Of a stretch of DNA of 64,000 nt, positions 16,617 through 24,425 are shown in pieces. Source of the DNA: Nitratireductor aquimarinus (GTDB taxonomy: Bacteria > Pseudomonadota > Alphaproteobacteria > Rhizobiales > Rhizobiaceae). A model generated the notes under the pieces. That model was not told the origin of the DNA. It saw nothing but the letters and a program-made list of their open reading frames with translations, and made no database searches. The position numbers and the translations under genes are program-made. Location of the stretch: contig NZ_CP177239.1 in the NCBI RefSeq assembly GCF_046773475.1, positions 1,426,001 through 1,490,000 of the forward strand, in the 5' to 3' direction. Positions within the stretch are counted from its first letter, which is position 1. Each line of letters opens with the position of its first letter.

Positions 16617-17079
16617 CTCGACGCGCTCTTGTTTGGTCCGTTCGGCGGGTTCTTGTTCCTGAGGAGACTCGCACCGAGCGTTTAAGGAAAGGATAAGCGC
16701 AACGGGGAAACGGCCGCCTCAGGCCGCAAAACGCCGATTTCTCGCAGTAGAAAGCCGGCTGAATGTCGTCATGGTTAACGCCGCCTGAACAAAATACGCA
16801 GCTCCCCGCCCTCCAGAAAAACAGGCTTTCGCCCTTTGACCATCGCCGACACCTCAATCGGCACAGGCGCTTGGATGGTAAATCAAAGGTTAAGGCGTTT
16901 CACAGGCCTTGATGCAAACTTGTCTCGAAGGCAGTCATTTTCGAATGCGAGAGAAATTTGCTTTCAATTTTAGCAAAAATCTCAAGAGCTCCTTGGCCGG
17001 ACCGTGCAATGGTAATGAAAGGGACGCCCCCTTGAGTTGGATCTTGAGCTAAACGGGGCAGGAAACGGGACTGGACGTC
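16617..17079. other. 463-bp divergent intergenic region
   Basis: Lies between the histidine-kinase gene (minus) and the DUF5330 gene (plus). No open frame with a credible start or coding pattern was seen on either strand. A weak inverted repeat, TTTGCT...AGCAAA, occurs at about 16957-16977. Probably promoters only. Confidence 0.5.
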
Positions 17080-17430
17080 ATGGGCTTTCTTATTCGCGCA
17101 ATCTTCTGGCTTTCGCTTGTTCTGCTGTTTGTGCCGATTGGCGGCGCCGGTAATGATGGCGATGGCGCAGCGCCGCAGATCGGCGCCCTTCAGGCTCTGA
17201 GCGCTGCCCGCGATGCGGTCAGCGACATGGCAGGCATCTGCGAGCGCAAACCGGAAGTCTGCGCCACGGGCGTCGCCGCCCTTCAGACCATCGGCGTCCG
17301 CGCCCGTGAGAGCGCCCGCATGGCCTATGAGATGATCGAGGAAAGCGGCAGCGAAGCGCCCGACGCGGCAGCCGCTCCCGAAGACACCATCACCACCGGC
17401 AGCATTCCCGAGAGCGCCGAGAACCGCTAA
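17080..17430 (+). CDS. DUF5330 small exported/anchored protein
   Basis: A 116-residue protein: hydrophobic N-terminus (FLIRAIFWLSLVLLFVPIGG, an anchor or signal peptide), then a domain with a Cys pair in AGICERKPEVCATG and a Ser/Pro-rich tail. This matches DUF5330 as I know it. Probably periplasmic; function unknown. It is followed after 62 bp by sufE on the same strand. Confidence 0.7.
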   Translation: MGFLIRAIFWLSLVLLFVPIGGAGNDGDGAAPQIGALQALSAARDAVSDMAGICERKPEVCATGVAALQTIGVRARESARMAYEMIEESGSEAPDAAAAPEDTITTGSIPESAENR

Positions 17431-17492
17431 GCGCGCCCTTCCTGAAAAGGTTTTGCGTGACGACAGGCCGGACAATCACTATATCCGGCCCA

Positions 17493-17921
17493 ATGAGCAC
17501 GACGATTGACACCCTCTACGACGACTTCGCCTTTCTGGACGACTGGGAAGAGCGCTATCGCTACATCATCGATCTGGGCAACGGCCTTTCGGCCTACCCG
17601 GAGAGCGCGCGGGATGAGGCGCATCGCGTTCGCGGCTGCGTTAGCCAGGTCTGGCTTTACACCGAGCACGCCGATGGCGACGATCCGGTCCTGAACTTCA
17701 GGGGCGATTCCGACGCTCACATCGTGCGCGGCCTGGTGGCCATCATGATGCTGCTCTTTTCGGGAAAGCGTGCCAGCGAAATCCTCGCCATCAATGCCGA
17801 AGACGTGCTGCGCAAGCTCGGTCTCGACGAGCACCTTACCCCGCAGCGCGCCAATGGCCTGCGCGCCATGGTTCAGCGTATCCGGGATGAGGCCGCCGCC
17901 GTAGCTCCCGCAGCGGGCTAA
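17493..17921 (+). CDS. sufE: SufE family Fe-S cluster assembly protein
   Basis: A 142-residue cysteine-desulfurase partner. Family landmarks are DDFAFLDDWEERYRYIIDLG at the N-terminus and the active Cys in VRGCVSQVWL near residue 49, which takes the persulfide from SufS. ATG at 17493 aligns with other SufE N-termini; a GTG at 17457 would add 12 unlikely residues. No suf operon is nearby, so it is a stand-alone copy, common in Rhizobiales. Confidence 0.9.
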   Translation: MSTTIDTLYDDFAFLDDWEERYRYIIDLGNGLSAYPESARDEAHRVRGCVSQVWLYTEHADGDDPVLNFRGDSDAHIVRGLVAIMMLLFSGKRASEILAINAEDVLRKLGLDEHLTPQRANGLRAMVQRIRDEAAAVAPAAG

Positions 17922-17945
17922 ACCTCCTACTAGACTGAAATGCGA

Positions 17946-17961
17946 AGGCCCACATGGGCCT
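17946..17961. terminator. Stem-loop between convergent genes
   Basis: AGGCCC-ACAT-GGGCCT forms a perfect 6-bp stem between sufE (plus) and the DUF6456 gene (minus). There is no T-run, so it may be a Rho-assisted or stabilising hairpin serving both sides. Confidence 0.4.
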
Positions 17962-17989
17962 CCGCGCTGGCGTATCGTTGCGCCACACG

Positions 17990-18817
17990 TCAGGCGATTT
18001 TCGGGCGATAATCCTCAGCGCCCCAGTGAAGAATGGGCTTCTTTTGCGCCGCCGCTCTCCCGGCGTCCCGTGGCGCATAATGGCGGTCGAGCGCGCCAAG
18101 CGCCGTCTTCAACACCACCTTCGCTGAACGCACGGGCCAGCCGCGCTCCGTCTCCACCTGCTCGAGCCCTTTCAGGAAGCAGCAGATATCGACGAGAACG
18201 CCGGCAAGTTCCGGCCCCACCGCATTGAGCGCCCGGTCCACTCTCTGGCGCGCCGCAAGCGCCGCGTCGGTGAGGTCGGCCCCCTCGCCTGCCCCACCGC
18301 TCCTCCTGCCCGCCGAAACCGTCGCCACCCAGTTGGCGCTCATCCGCGGCATAATCTGCCCGCGCGTATAGTCTGCGCGCAGCCTTTCCCCCGCATCGAA
18401 TTCCGCCTGGTTCAGAAATGGCTGGCCATTGCGCGCCCGCCGGCGGGCAAGCTGGGCGAGCGGCGATTCGCTCAATGTCGCCGACACCACCTCACGCTCC
18501 AGCCCCTCGCCAAAGCTTCGCTGTTCGAGCTCCCAGTGCTGCCTGCGAAAAGGTTCCTGACGCGCGCCAAGCCTGCACGCATGTGCGCTTCCCGCCTGCG
18601 TCAGCTTCACCCGTTCCCCATCACGAGAGACCAGATCATCACGGCTCAGCCTTTCCAGCACATCTCGCGCGATCGAGATCGTTCCCCGCTCTCCGCCATC
18701 CAGAAGCACCGCCCCCGTCTTCGCCCCGCGCTGAAGCCAGGCGGGCCCCTTCTGCAGAAACCTCAACGCCCTCTGAAATTCACGGCGCTGACGCACATCG
18801 TCCTTCATCACCGCCAT
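17990..18817 (-). CDS. DUF6456 protein, probable C-terminal half of a split GafA-type GTA activator
   Basis: A 275-residue soluble basic protein. The first ~120 residues look like a winged-helix (DVLERLSRDDLVSRDG, VKLTQAGSAHACRLGA); the C-terminal ~150 carry the DUF6456 block (SPLAQLARRRARNGQPFL, AGERLRADYTRGQIMPRMS, VLVDICCFLKGLEQVE). From memory, the RcGTA activator GafA joins a DnaA-like DNA-binding part to a part of this type, and the two are separate genes in Rhizobiales. The gene follows the DnaA-like gene by 1 bp, so they are one transcript. The GafA equivalence is inference. Confidence 0.6.
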   Translation of the reverse strand: MAVMKDDVRQRREFQRALRFLQKGPAWLQRGAKTGAVLLDGGERGTISIARDVLERLSRDDLVSRDGERVKLTQAGSAHACRLGARQEPFRRQHWELEQRSFGEGLEREVVSATLSESPLAQLARRRARNGQPFLNQAEFDAGERLRADYTRGQIMPRMSANWVATVSAGRRSGGAGEGADLTDAALAARQRVDRALNAVGPELAGVLVDICCFLKGLEQVETERGWPVRSAKVVLKTALGALDRHYAPRDAGRAAAQKKPILHWGAEDYRPKIA

Positions 18818-18818
18818 C

Positions 18819-19250
18819 TCAGCGCACCTCCATATTGCGAAACGCAGCCGAGGTGATCCGCTCCGTCATCAGCACGATCCGGTCGAATTCTTCATCGTCG
18901 CGCATGTCCTCGATCAGATGGCACGCATATTGAACCGTGGTCCGGTCACGCCCGAAGCCACGCCCGACCTCGGTCATGTTCAACCCAAGCACAACATGCG
19001 CGACATACATGCCGATCTGGCGCACCCGCGTCACGCTGGTGGACGACCGACGGGCCTCGCGCAGCTCGCGCCCGCTCACATTGAACAGCGCTGCGAGGAT
19101 ATCGATGACGCATTCGCAGACGTCGCCCAGCCGCTCTTCGGTGACGGGGCTCAAGCGCCGCGCCAATGCCGGACGCTCGGTCTCCTTGGACACTCCTTCC
19201 GGCTCGGCTGCGTCTTGCGGCGGTTTGGTGGAATTTGAAAGCACAGGCAT
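18819..19250 (-). CDS. DnaA-domain-IV-like HTH protein, probable N-terminal half of split GafA
   Basis: A 143-residue protein without the AAA+ ATPase of DnaA. Residues ~45-130 match DnaA domain IV: SSTSVTRVRQIGMYVAHVVL, then LNMTEVGRGFGRDRTTVQYA, the signature helix-turn-helix that reads DnaA boxes. The N-terminal 30 residues are disordered. ATG at 19250 follows a strong GGGAAGGG site. Its immediate partner is the DUF6456 gene. The pair could instead be a replication or competence regulator, but GafA is the best-fitting precedent, given the GTA cluster 10 kb away. Confidence 0.65.
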   Translation of the reverse strand: MPVLSNSTKPPQDAAEPEGVSKETERPALARRLSPVTEERLGDVCECVIDILAALFNVSGRELREARRSSTSVTRVRQIGMYVAHVVLGLNMTEVGRGFGRDRTTVQYACHLIEDMRDDEEFDRIVLMTERITSAAFRNMEVR

Positions 19251-19455
19251 TATCCCTTCCCAAAAAAGAGGAATAAATTCTTATACCCTACACAACCACC
19301 AACGCGAACAAAGAGGGAACGATATTTCCCCATCGATCAATCAAGATATTGAAATACAGACATAAAAATTCTGAGAACCGTTTTTCCAACACAGGTTTAT
19401 CCCCGCCCGTGCCGCGCGCCCTCATAGTCACCCCAAATCAAGACAGGGATCGACC

Positions 19456-19818
19456 ATGACCGCGATGAAGCAAGAACGCCTTGAGTTCCTTGAAGAAAAG
19501 AGAAAACGCCATGAACTGTCACGGCAAACGGCAGCACTGTTCCTCATTGGCGGCATCGATCTTGCCAAAGCGCTACAGACAACGGGCGCTGAACGCACCG
19601 CGCTGGTACAACGCCTGAAGCGTCTGATCGAAAGAGAGCGCCTGAAGGGTGTGCGCGGGCACTGGAGCTATGATCTCAACCGACACATCGCTCTAAAACA
19701 GGGGCTGGAACGCCTGGCGCCGGAAACACCATGCCCGGCACGAAGAAAATCCACACATCCGCCCGCAGCCATCTCGCTGGGCGCTCGCTCCGTCCCCCGA
19801 ATTCCCGGAAACGCATGA
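19456..19818 (+). CDS. Conserved hypothetical cytoplasmic protein
   Basis: A 120-residue basic protein with a charged N-terminal helix (RLEFLEEKRKRHELSR), a core TAALFLIGGIDLAKALQ, and ERLKGVRGHWSYDLNRHIAL, ending in a Pro/Arg-rich tail. I recall close relatives in many Rhizobiales annotated only as cytoplasmic protein. The core could be a small winged helix, but no function can be given. It is transcribed divergently from the DnaA-like gene. Confidence 0.55.
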   Translation: MTAMKQERLEFLEEKRKRHELSRQTAALFLIGGIDLAKALQTTGAERTALVQRLKRLIERERLKGVRGHWSYDLNRHIALKQGLERLAPETPCPARRKSTHPPAAISLGARSVPRIPGNA

Positions 19819-20029
19819 GAAGCGTCGCATTTTGCGCAACAGGAAAAAGCCCCCCCTGAAACAAATCAGGCGTCGCTGTGGCAGCGACGCCTGAACCTTG
19901 AAGCGTGTAATCTCGGCGTAGCCGTTACACTGGATCACCCTGCGCCCAGCCGGGCAACAAAGGATGATCGAAACTTTTATAGAGCAGCCGAACAACCGAA
20001 AACCGGATGCCGCCTCTCGGTCCGAAGCT

Positions 20030-20449
20030 CTAGGTCTCTTTGCGCTTGCGGCCTAAACCCATCTGCTTGGCCAGCTTCGAGCGGGCAACCGCGTAGCTGG
20101 GCGCAACCATCGGGTAGTTCGGATCAAGGCCCCACTTCTCCCGATACTGCTCCGGCGTCATGCCGTAATGCGTCATCAGGTGGCGCTTCAGCGATTTGAA
20201 CTTCTTACCGTCTTCGAGACAGATAATGTAGTCTTCATGCACCGAGCGCTTGGGGTTGACGGCCGGCTTCTGCTTCTCGGCCGGCGGCGCCTCAGGCGTT
20301 CCGCTGACACGGCCAAGAGCCGAGTGCACATCAGAGATCAGGTTGGAAAGCTCAGATGCGGGAACCGGATTGTTGCTGACATACGCGGCAACAACGTCCG
20401 CAGTCAGCTCTATAAGCATGTTGTCGTTCTTTACAGAATCGTCGTTCAT
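20030..20449 (-). CDS. mucR: MucR/Ros-family zinc-finger transcriptional regulator
   Basis: A 139-residue global regulator of exopolysaccharide, motility and virulence genes in Rhizobiales. The N-terminal helix region (LIELTADVVAAYVSNNPV) precedes the zinc finger CLEDGKKFKSLKRHLMTH, with Cys, Asp and two His as ligands, as in MucR rather than classical Ros. The C-terminal YREKWGLDPNYPMVAPSYA block and KLAKQMGLGRKRK tail are canonical. ATG at 20449 follows AAGG. MucR proteins bind AT-rich DNA, and its own upstream region is AT-rich, fitting autoregulation. Confidence 0.95.
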   Translation of the reverse strand: MNDDSVKNDNMLIELTADVVAAYVSNNPVPASELSNLISDVHSALGRVSGTPEAPPAEKQKPAVNPKRSVHEDYIICLEDGKKFKSLKRHLMTHYGMTPEQYREKWGLDPNYPMVAPSYAVARSKLAKQMGLGRKRKET

Positions 20450-20884
20450 TTCGTTACCTTGCCCCAACGTCATTAAAATTGGTCTCACCTCAAGTCGCCA
20501 CTCATGAGGTCTCTAAAGGGAGCCAGATGTTTTTGGCATTTCTTGGCCCGACTCCCGATGAGGCAGCAATCTTATGATTACTTTTCTGCTTTCGGTCAAC
20601 TCACTTTTTAAGTCTTATACTAGGCGACACTAGAAGCCGATTGTTTATCTCATCTCAAAAAAATCAAATTCATTCCAAAAATCAGACAAAATTGAGCTTA
20701 CTGGAAAATTATATCTAAGCCCGCCTTATTAAATTTGAGTATTGAAGCCATGCCTTGTGAGGTATGGACCTGTACCCGAGGCCGCACTTCCCGGGAAAAG
20801 CCGGCTTCAGGCTTTTCAAAGACCATCATAAGTAGAATCCATCCCGGCAATGCCTCAAAAAGGATTTACCGGAAAATTATTCCA
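20450..20884. other. 435-bp AT-rich region upstream of mucR, downstream of mrpG
   Basis: No gene was seen. The part from 20560 to 20730 is notably AT-rich for this genome and probably holds the mucR promoter and MucR sites. At 20795-20817 an 8-bp inverted repeat (GAAAAGCC...GGCTTTTC, loop of 7) lies about 70 bp after the mrp operon and may act as its transcript end. Confidence 0.5.
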
Positions 20885-21265
20885 CTATTCTTTGTCACTT
20901 CTTGCCTCTGCGTCAGGGGTGGTCGCATCCCCTCCCGCATTCGCCATCTCATCATGCACCGAACGACCCCAGAGCTTGTAGCCGGCCGCATAGGCGGCCT
21001 TGGCCAGGAGATGCGCGGAAATCGGCGCTGTCAGCAGGAAGAAGACCACGGCAGCGAGCGCGCGCGTGACGATGGCCTGATCCTGCGCAAAGATCGCCAG
21101 GGCGATCAGCAACAGGCCCGAGCCGAGCGTGCCCGCCTTCGACGCCGCATGCATGCGGGTGTAAAGGTCAGGCAGGCGCAGAATGCCAATGGCCGCCACC
21201 AGCGTGAAGGCAGCGCCAATGATCATGAGCGCGCCGGTGAGAATGTTCAGCACGTCGCCCATCAT
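20885..21265 (-). CDS. mrpG: Na+/H+ antiporter subunit G
   Basis: Last gene of the Mrp (Pha) operon; 126 residues. Three membrane segments with TGALMIIGAAFTLVAAIGIL, RLPDLYTRMHAASKAGTLGS and FFLLTAPISAHLLAKAAY, all diagnostic of MrpG/PhaG/MnhG. The C-terminal ~30 residues are an acidic cytoplasmic tail. It overlaps mrpF by 4 bp. The whole seven-subunit complex exchanges cytoplasmic Na+ or K+ for H+. Confidence 0.93.
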   Translation of the reverse strand: MMGDVLNILTGALMIIGAAFTLVAAIGILRLPDLYTRMHAASKAGTLGSGLLLIALAIFAQDQAIVTRALAAVVFFLLTAPISAHLLAKAAYAAGYKLWGRSVHDEMANAGGDATTPDAEARSDKE

Positions 21266-21597
21266 TGGTCCTTGTCCCCGTAGATGCCCAGCGTATCGCG
21301 CTTCACGAACTCCTGCTCATAGCGGCGGCTGAGCACGAAGCGCGCAAACGCCACCGTCGCAAGGAAGCCGACAAGACCAAGCGCAATGGCGATGTCGAGA
21401 TAGAGCGTGAAGCCCGTGCGAATGCCGATGACGGCGATGAAGCCGATGGCGATCGTCACCAGCATGTCGAGAGCAAGAACCCGGTCGGGCAGGCTCGGCC
21501 CCACCAGCACCCGCACCACCGTGAGAAGAAACGACAGGCTGAGCAGGGCGAGCGCCACAAACTCGGCGAAGACGAGGAATTCTTGACTGGCGCTCAT
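21262..21597 (-). CDS. mrpF: Na+/H+ antiporter subunit F
   Basis: 111 residues with three membrane segments; RVLVGPSLPDRVLALDMLVT is the MrpF signature. Overlaps mrpE by 4 bp (ATGA) and mrpG by 4 bp, so translation is coupled through this end of the operon. Confidence 0.93.
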   Translation of the reverse strand: MSASQEFLVFAEFVALALLSLSFLLTVVRVLVGPSLPDRVLALDMLVTIAIGFIAVIGIRTGFTLYLDIAIALGLVGFLATVAFARFVLSRRYEQEFVKRDTLGIYGDKDQ

Positions 21598-22067
21598 CGA
21601 AACGCCTCCATGATCTTTCGTTCAAAACCATCGGCGATGTCGCGACGCAGTTCATCCGGGTCGGAACAGTCGATGGCGTGCACGTAGAGGAAACGGCGGT
21701 CTTCCGACACGTCGACGGACAGCGTGCCCGGCGTCAGCGTGATCAGGTTCGCCAGAAGCGTGATCTCGAAATCGCGATCCACCTTGAGCGGATAGGCAAA
21801 AATTCCGGGCTTGATGTCCATCTTGGGCGACAGCACGAGAATGGCTACACGCCACGCTGAAAGCACCAGCTCGTAGAGGAAGAGAAGCGCCAGCGAGAGA
21901 ACCCGCATGCTGCGCTCGAAATAACCGAGCGAGCCCACCTGCTCGCGGATCAGATAGAGCGTGGCCGCACCAAGCAGAAAGCCGAAGAGGAAGTTCGGCA
22001 GCGTGAACGAGCCACTCACTGCGGTCCAGATCAGCGCCAGGAGAATGTTGATCAGGGACAGTTTCAT
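21594..22067 (-). CDS. mrpE: Na+/H+ antiporter subunit E
   Basis: 157 residues: two N-terminal membrane segments, then a cytoplasmic domain. Signatures are WTAVSGSFTLPNFLFGFLLG and, further on, ITLTPGTLSVDVSEDRRFL and HAIDCSDPDELRRDI. Starts within an ATGA overlap with mrpD. Normal length for the family. Confidence 0.93.
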   Translation of the reverse strand: MKLSLINILLALIWTAVSGSFTLPNFLFGFLLGAATLYLIREQVGSLGYFERSMRVLSLALLFLYELVLSAWRVAILVLSPKMDIKPGIFAYPLKVDRDFEITLLANLITLTPGTLSVDVSEDRRFLYVHAIDCSDPDELRRDIADGFERKIMEAFR

Positions 22068-23620
22068 TGCGCTGCCTCCACGGGAAAGACCGCTCCGATA
22101 TAGGCGGACGGATCCAGAAGCCCTGCCGCAGCGGTCTCTGCGATGCGAATGAAGGGCTCAGGATACACGCCAAGAAGGATGATCGGAATGCAAAGCAGAG
22201 CCAGCGACACATAGCCGAGCCCCGGCCGTGCGTTCGGCTCGCCGCTCGGCGCGCCTTCGGGCCGGTTGCGCCAGATCGCCAGGATATAGACGCGGCCAAG
22301 CGCAATCGTGGTCAGAAGACCCGTCGCGAGAATGGCCAGCGCGAGCCATGGCAGACCGGATTCCAGCGATGCCTGCACAAGCAGGATCTTCGGCCACAGG
22401 CCGGATGCCGGCGGCAGGCCGGCCACGGCAAGCATAAGGATCAGCGCGAAGGCCCCCATCGCCGGATAGGCGCGGTAGAGACCGCCCAGCTCATGCAGCG
22501 AATAGCTGCCGCCAAGCTCCTTCATCACGCCCGCAAGCAGATAGAGCGCCGTCATCGCCAGAATGGAATGGAAAGCGTAGAGAACCGTACCGGTAAGCCC
22601 CTCTTCCGTCCCCAGCGCCAAACCGGCCAGCATGACGCCGACGCCCGAGATCACCACGAAACCCAGAACCCGGCGAACATCCGACTGGGCAAGCGCGCCC
22701 ATAATGCCCAGCACCATCGTGCCGGCAGCCACCCAGGCGATCACGCCGGAAAGCTCCACGCGCTCGACCGGGAACATCATCACCAGCACGCGCAGCAGCG
22801 CATAGACGCCCACCTTGGTCAGAACGCCGCCAAACAGCGCCGCCGTGACGATGCGCGGCGTGTGATAGGAAGCCGGCAGCCAGAAATTGACGGGAAACGC
22901 CGCCGCCTTCATGCCGAAGGCCAGCAGATAGAGAACCGCCAGCGTCATCAGCGGCCCGGTGTCGCGCACGGCGTCGACCCTGCGCGCAATGTCCGCCATG
23001 TTCAGCGTACCGAACGTGCCGTAGAGATAGGCCGTCGCCGTCAGGAACAGCGTCGTGCCCACAAGGTTCAGGATCGCATATTTGGTCGCGCCGTCGAGCT
23101 GGCGTTCCGTCGAGCCCAGGATCAGAAGACCGAAGGACGAGATCAGGAACACCTCGAACCACACATAGAGGTTGAAGATGTCGCCCGTCAGGAACGAACC
23201 GCCCACACCGGCCATCAGGGCCATCACGAACGGGTAGAAGCCGTAACGGCGTCCCGTCGCCCCGATGTCCTTCATGGCGTAGAGCGCACACACGGCTGCC
23301 ACCAGCGTCGCCACGAAGGCGAGCGAAGCGCCCAGCGCATCTGCGACAAAGGAAATGCCGAAGGGCGGCAGCCACCGCCCCATGGTCATCACCTGCGGCC
23401 CGTCGGCGAGCACCTGCAGCAAGAGCGCCGCATTGGCTGCCAGCGTCAGAAGCAGGCCGGTGATTGCGATACCGGCATGCAGGCGCGTCTCATGACGCAC
23501 CATCAGCAGGATCGCGGCAAAAAGGATCGGCACCCCAACCGGCGCCACAATCATCCAGTCACCCAGCGTGGTCGGCTGGATCACCATTGCATCGGAAATG
23601 TCTATCGATTCAGCGGCCAT
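22064..23620 (-). CDS. mrpD: Na+/H+ antiporter subunit D
   Basis: About 518 residues, fourteen-helix subunit of the NuoL/M/N family. The ATG at 23620 (MAAESIDISDA) lies 7 bp after the mrpC stop; a longer frame to 23731 would overlap mrpC. Conserved charged helices include FEVFLISSFGLLIL and a Lys-bearing GMKAAAFPVNFWLP, the proton-path region shared with complex I subunits. Confidence 0.93.
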   Translation of the reverse strand: MAAESIDISDAMVIQPTTLGDWMIVAPVGVPILFAAILLMVRHETRLHAGIAITGLLLTLAANAALLLQVLADGPQVMTMGRWLPPFGISFVADALGASLAFVATLVAAVCALYAMKDIGATGRRYGFYPFVMALMAGVGGSFLTGDIFNLYVWFEVFLISSFGLLILGSTERQLDGATKYAILNLVGTTLFLTATAYLYGTFGTLNMADIARRVDAVRDTGPLMTLAVLYLLAFGMKAAAFPVNFWLPASYHTPRIVTAALFGGVLTKVGVYALLRVLVMMFPVERVELSGVIAWVAAGTMVLGIMGALAQSDVRRVLGFVVISGVGVMLAGLALGTEEGLTGTVLYAFHSILAMTALYLLAGVMKELGGSYSLHELGGLYRAYPAMGAFALILMLAVAGLPPASGLWPKILLVQASLESGLPWLALAILATGLLTTIALGRVYILAIWRNRPEGAPSGEPNARPGLGYVSLALLCIPIILLGVYPEPFIRIAETAAAGLLDPSAYIGAVFPVEAAQ

Positions 23621-23627
23621 CAGTGTC

Positions 23628-24005
23628 TCAGTATCCAAGCGGGGGCAGCGGCTCGCCCTCAGGTTCGGCGACGCGCATTCCGTCCGTATCGTCTGTTCCA
23701 AGTTCCTGATAGGCGCGGAACGCCAGCACAAGGAGGAACGCGAACAGCGAGAACGAGATCACGATTGCCGTCAGCACCAGCGCCTGTGGCAATGGGTTGG
23801 CGATCGCGGAGTCCGGCGTCTGCAGAGCCTCGGGAATGATCGGCGGCACCTCACGCATGAGCCGCCCTGCCGTGAAGATCGACAGGTTCACCGCATTGCC
23901 GAAGATCGAGACCCCCAGCAGGATGCGGATGATGTGCTTTGAAAGCATGAGATAAATGGCAACGGCAAAGAACACGCTGACCACAAAGGCAAGAGCGGCT
24001 TCCAT
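23628..24005 (-). CDS. mrpC: Na+/H+ antiporter subunit C
   Basis: 125 residues, three membrane segments, NuoK-like. Shows YLMLSKHIIRILLGVSIFGN and DSAIANPLPQALVLTAIVIS, the standard MrpC blocks. Its ATG overlaps the TAA of mrpB by one base. The C-terminal 20 residues are an acidic tail. Confidence 0.93.
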   Translation of the reverse strand: MEAALAFVVSVFFAVAIYLMLSKHIIRILLGVSIFGNAVNLSIFTAGRLMREVPPIIPEALQTPDSAIANPLPQALVLTAIVISFSLFAFLLVLAFRAYQELGTDDTDGMRVAEPEGEPLPPLGY

Positions 24006-24424
24006 TATCCATGCTCCCTTTCTTCAAGCGCCAGCGCGATCGACGTGATCGAGCCGAGCACCACCAGATAAACGCCGATGTCGAAGAACAGGACCGTCGA
24101 CAGGTCCAGCGGCACGCCCAGAAAGTTCACCTTGGTCCACAGGCCCGTCATGAACGGCACCTGGAAGAAGTAGGAGAGCCAGCCAGCCAGCGCCGAGACC
24201 AGAAGTCCGAAACCGGAAATCGCCATCGGGTGGAAGTAAAGCGCCCGCCGCACCGGCGAAACACCACAGGCAATGCCATAGATCGCAAACGCAGAGGCCG
24301 CGATCAGACCGCCGATGAACCCGCCACCCGGCTCATTGTGCCCGCGCAGAAGCACGAACACGGAGAACAGGATCATCAGGCTCGTAAGATAGGGCGCGAC
24401 CGTGCGGAAAATCAGAGTGCGCAT
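24005..24424 (-). CDS. mrpB: Na+/H+ antiporter subunit B
   Basis: 139 residues with four membrane segments; LIFRTVAPYLTSLMILFSVF, GHNEPGGGFIGGLIAASAFA and FFDIGVYLVVLGSITSIAL are typical MnhB/MrpB blocks. Rhizobia with a PhaAB fusion have this fused to subunit A; here it is a separate gene beginning one base after the mrpA stop. Confidence 0.93.
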   Translation of the reverse strand: MRTLIFRTVAPYLTSLMILFSVFVLLRGHNEPGGGFIGGLIAASAFAIYGIACGVSPVRRALYFHPMAISGFGLLVSALAGWLSYFFQVPFMTGLWTKVNFLGVPLDLSTVLFFDIGVYLVVLGSITSIALALEEREHG

Positions 24425-24425
24425 A

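Noticed and set aside
16900..17475. 191-codon minus-strand frame over the DUF5330 gene
   Set aside because: No recognisable protein sequence; the plus-strand gene has a good signal-anchor and a family match.
20735..21283. 182-codon plus-strand frame downstream of mrpG
   Set aside because: Runs antisense through mrpG with a non-protein-like Arg/His-rich composition, and its start lies in the AT-rich intergenic region without a ribosome binding site.
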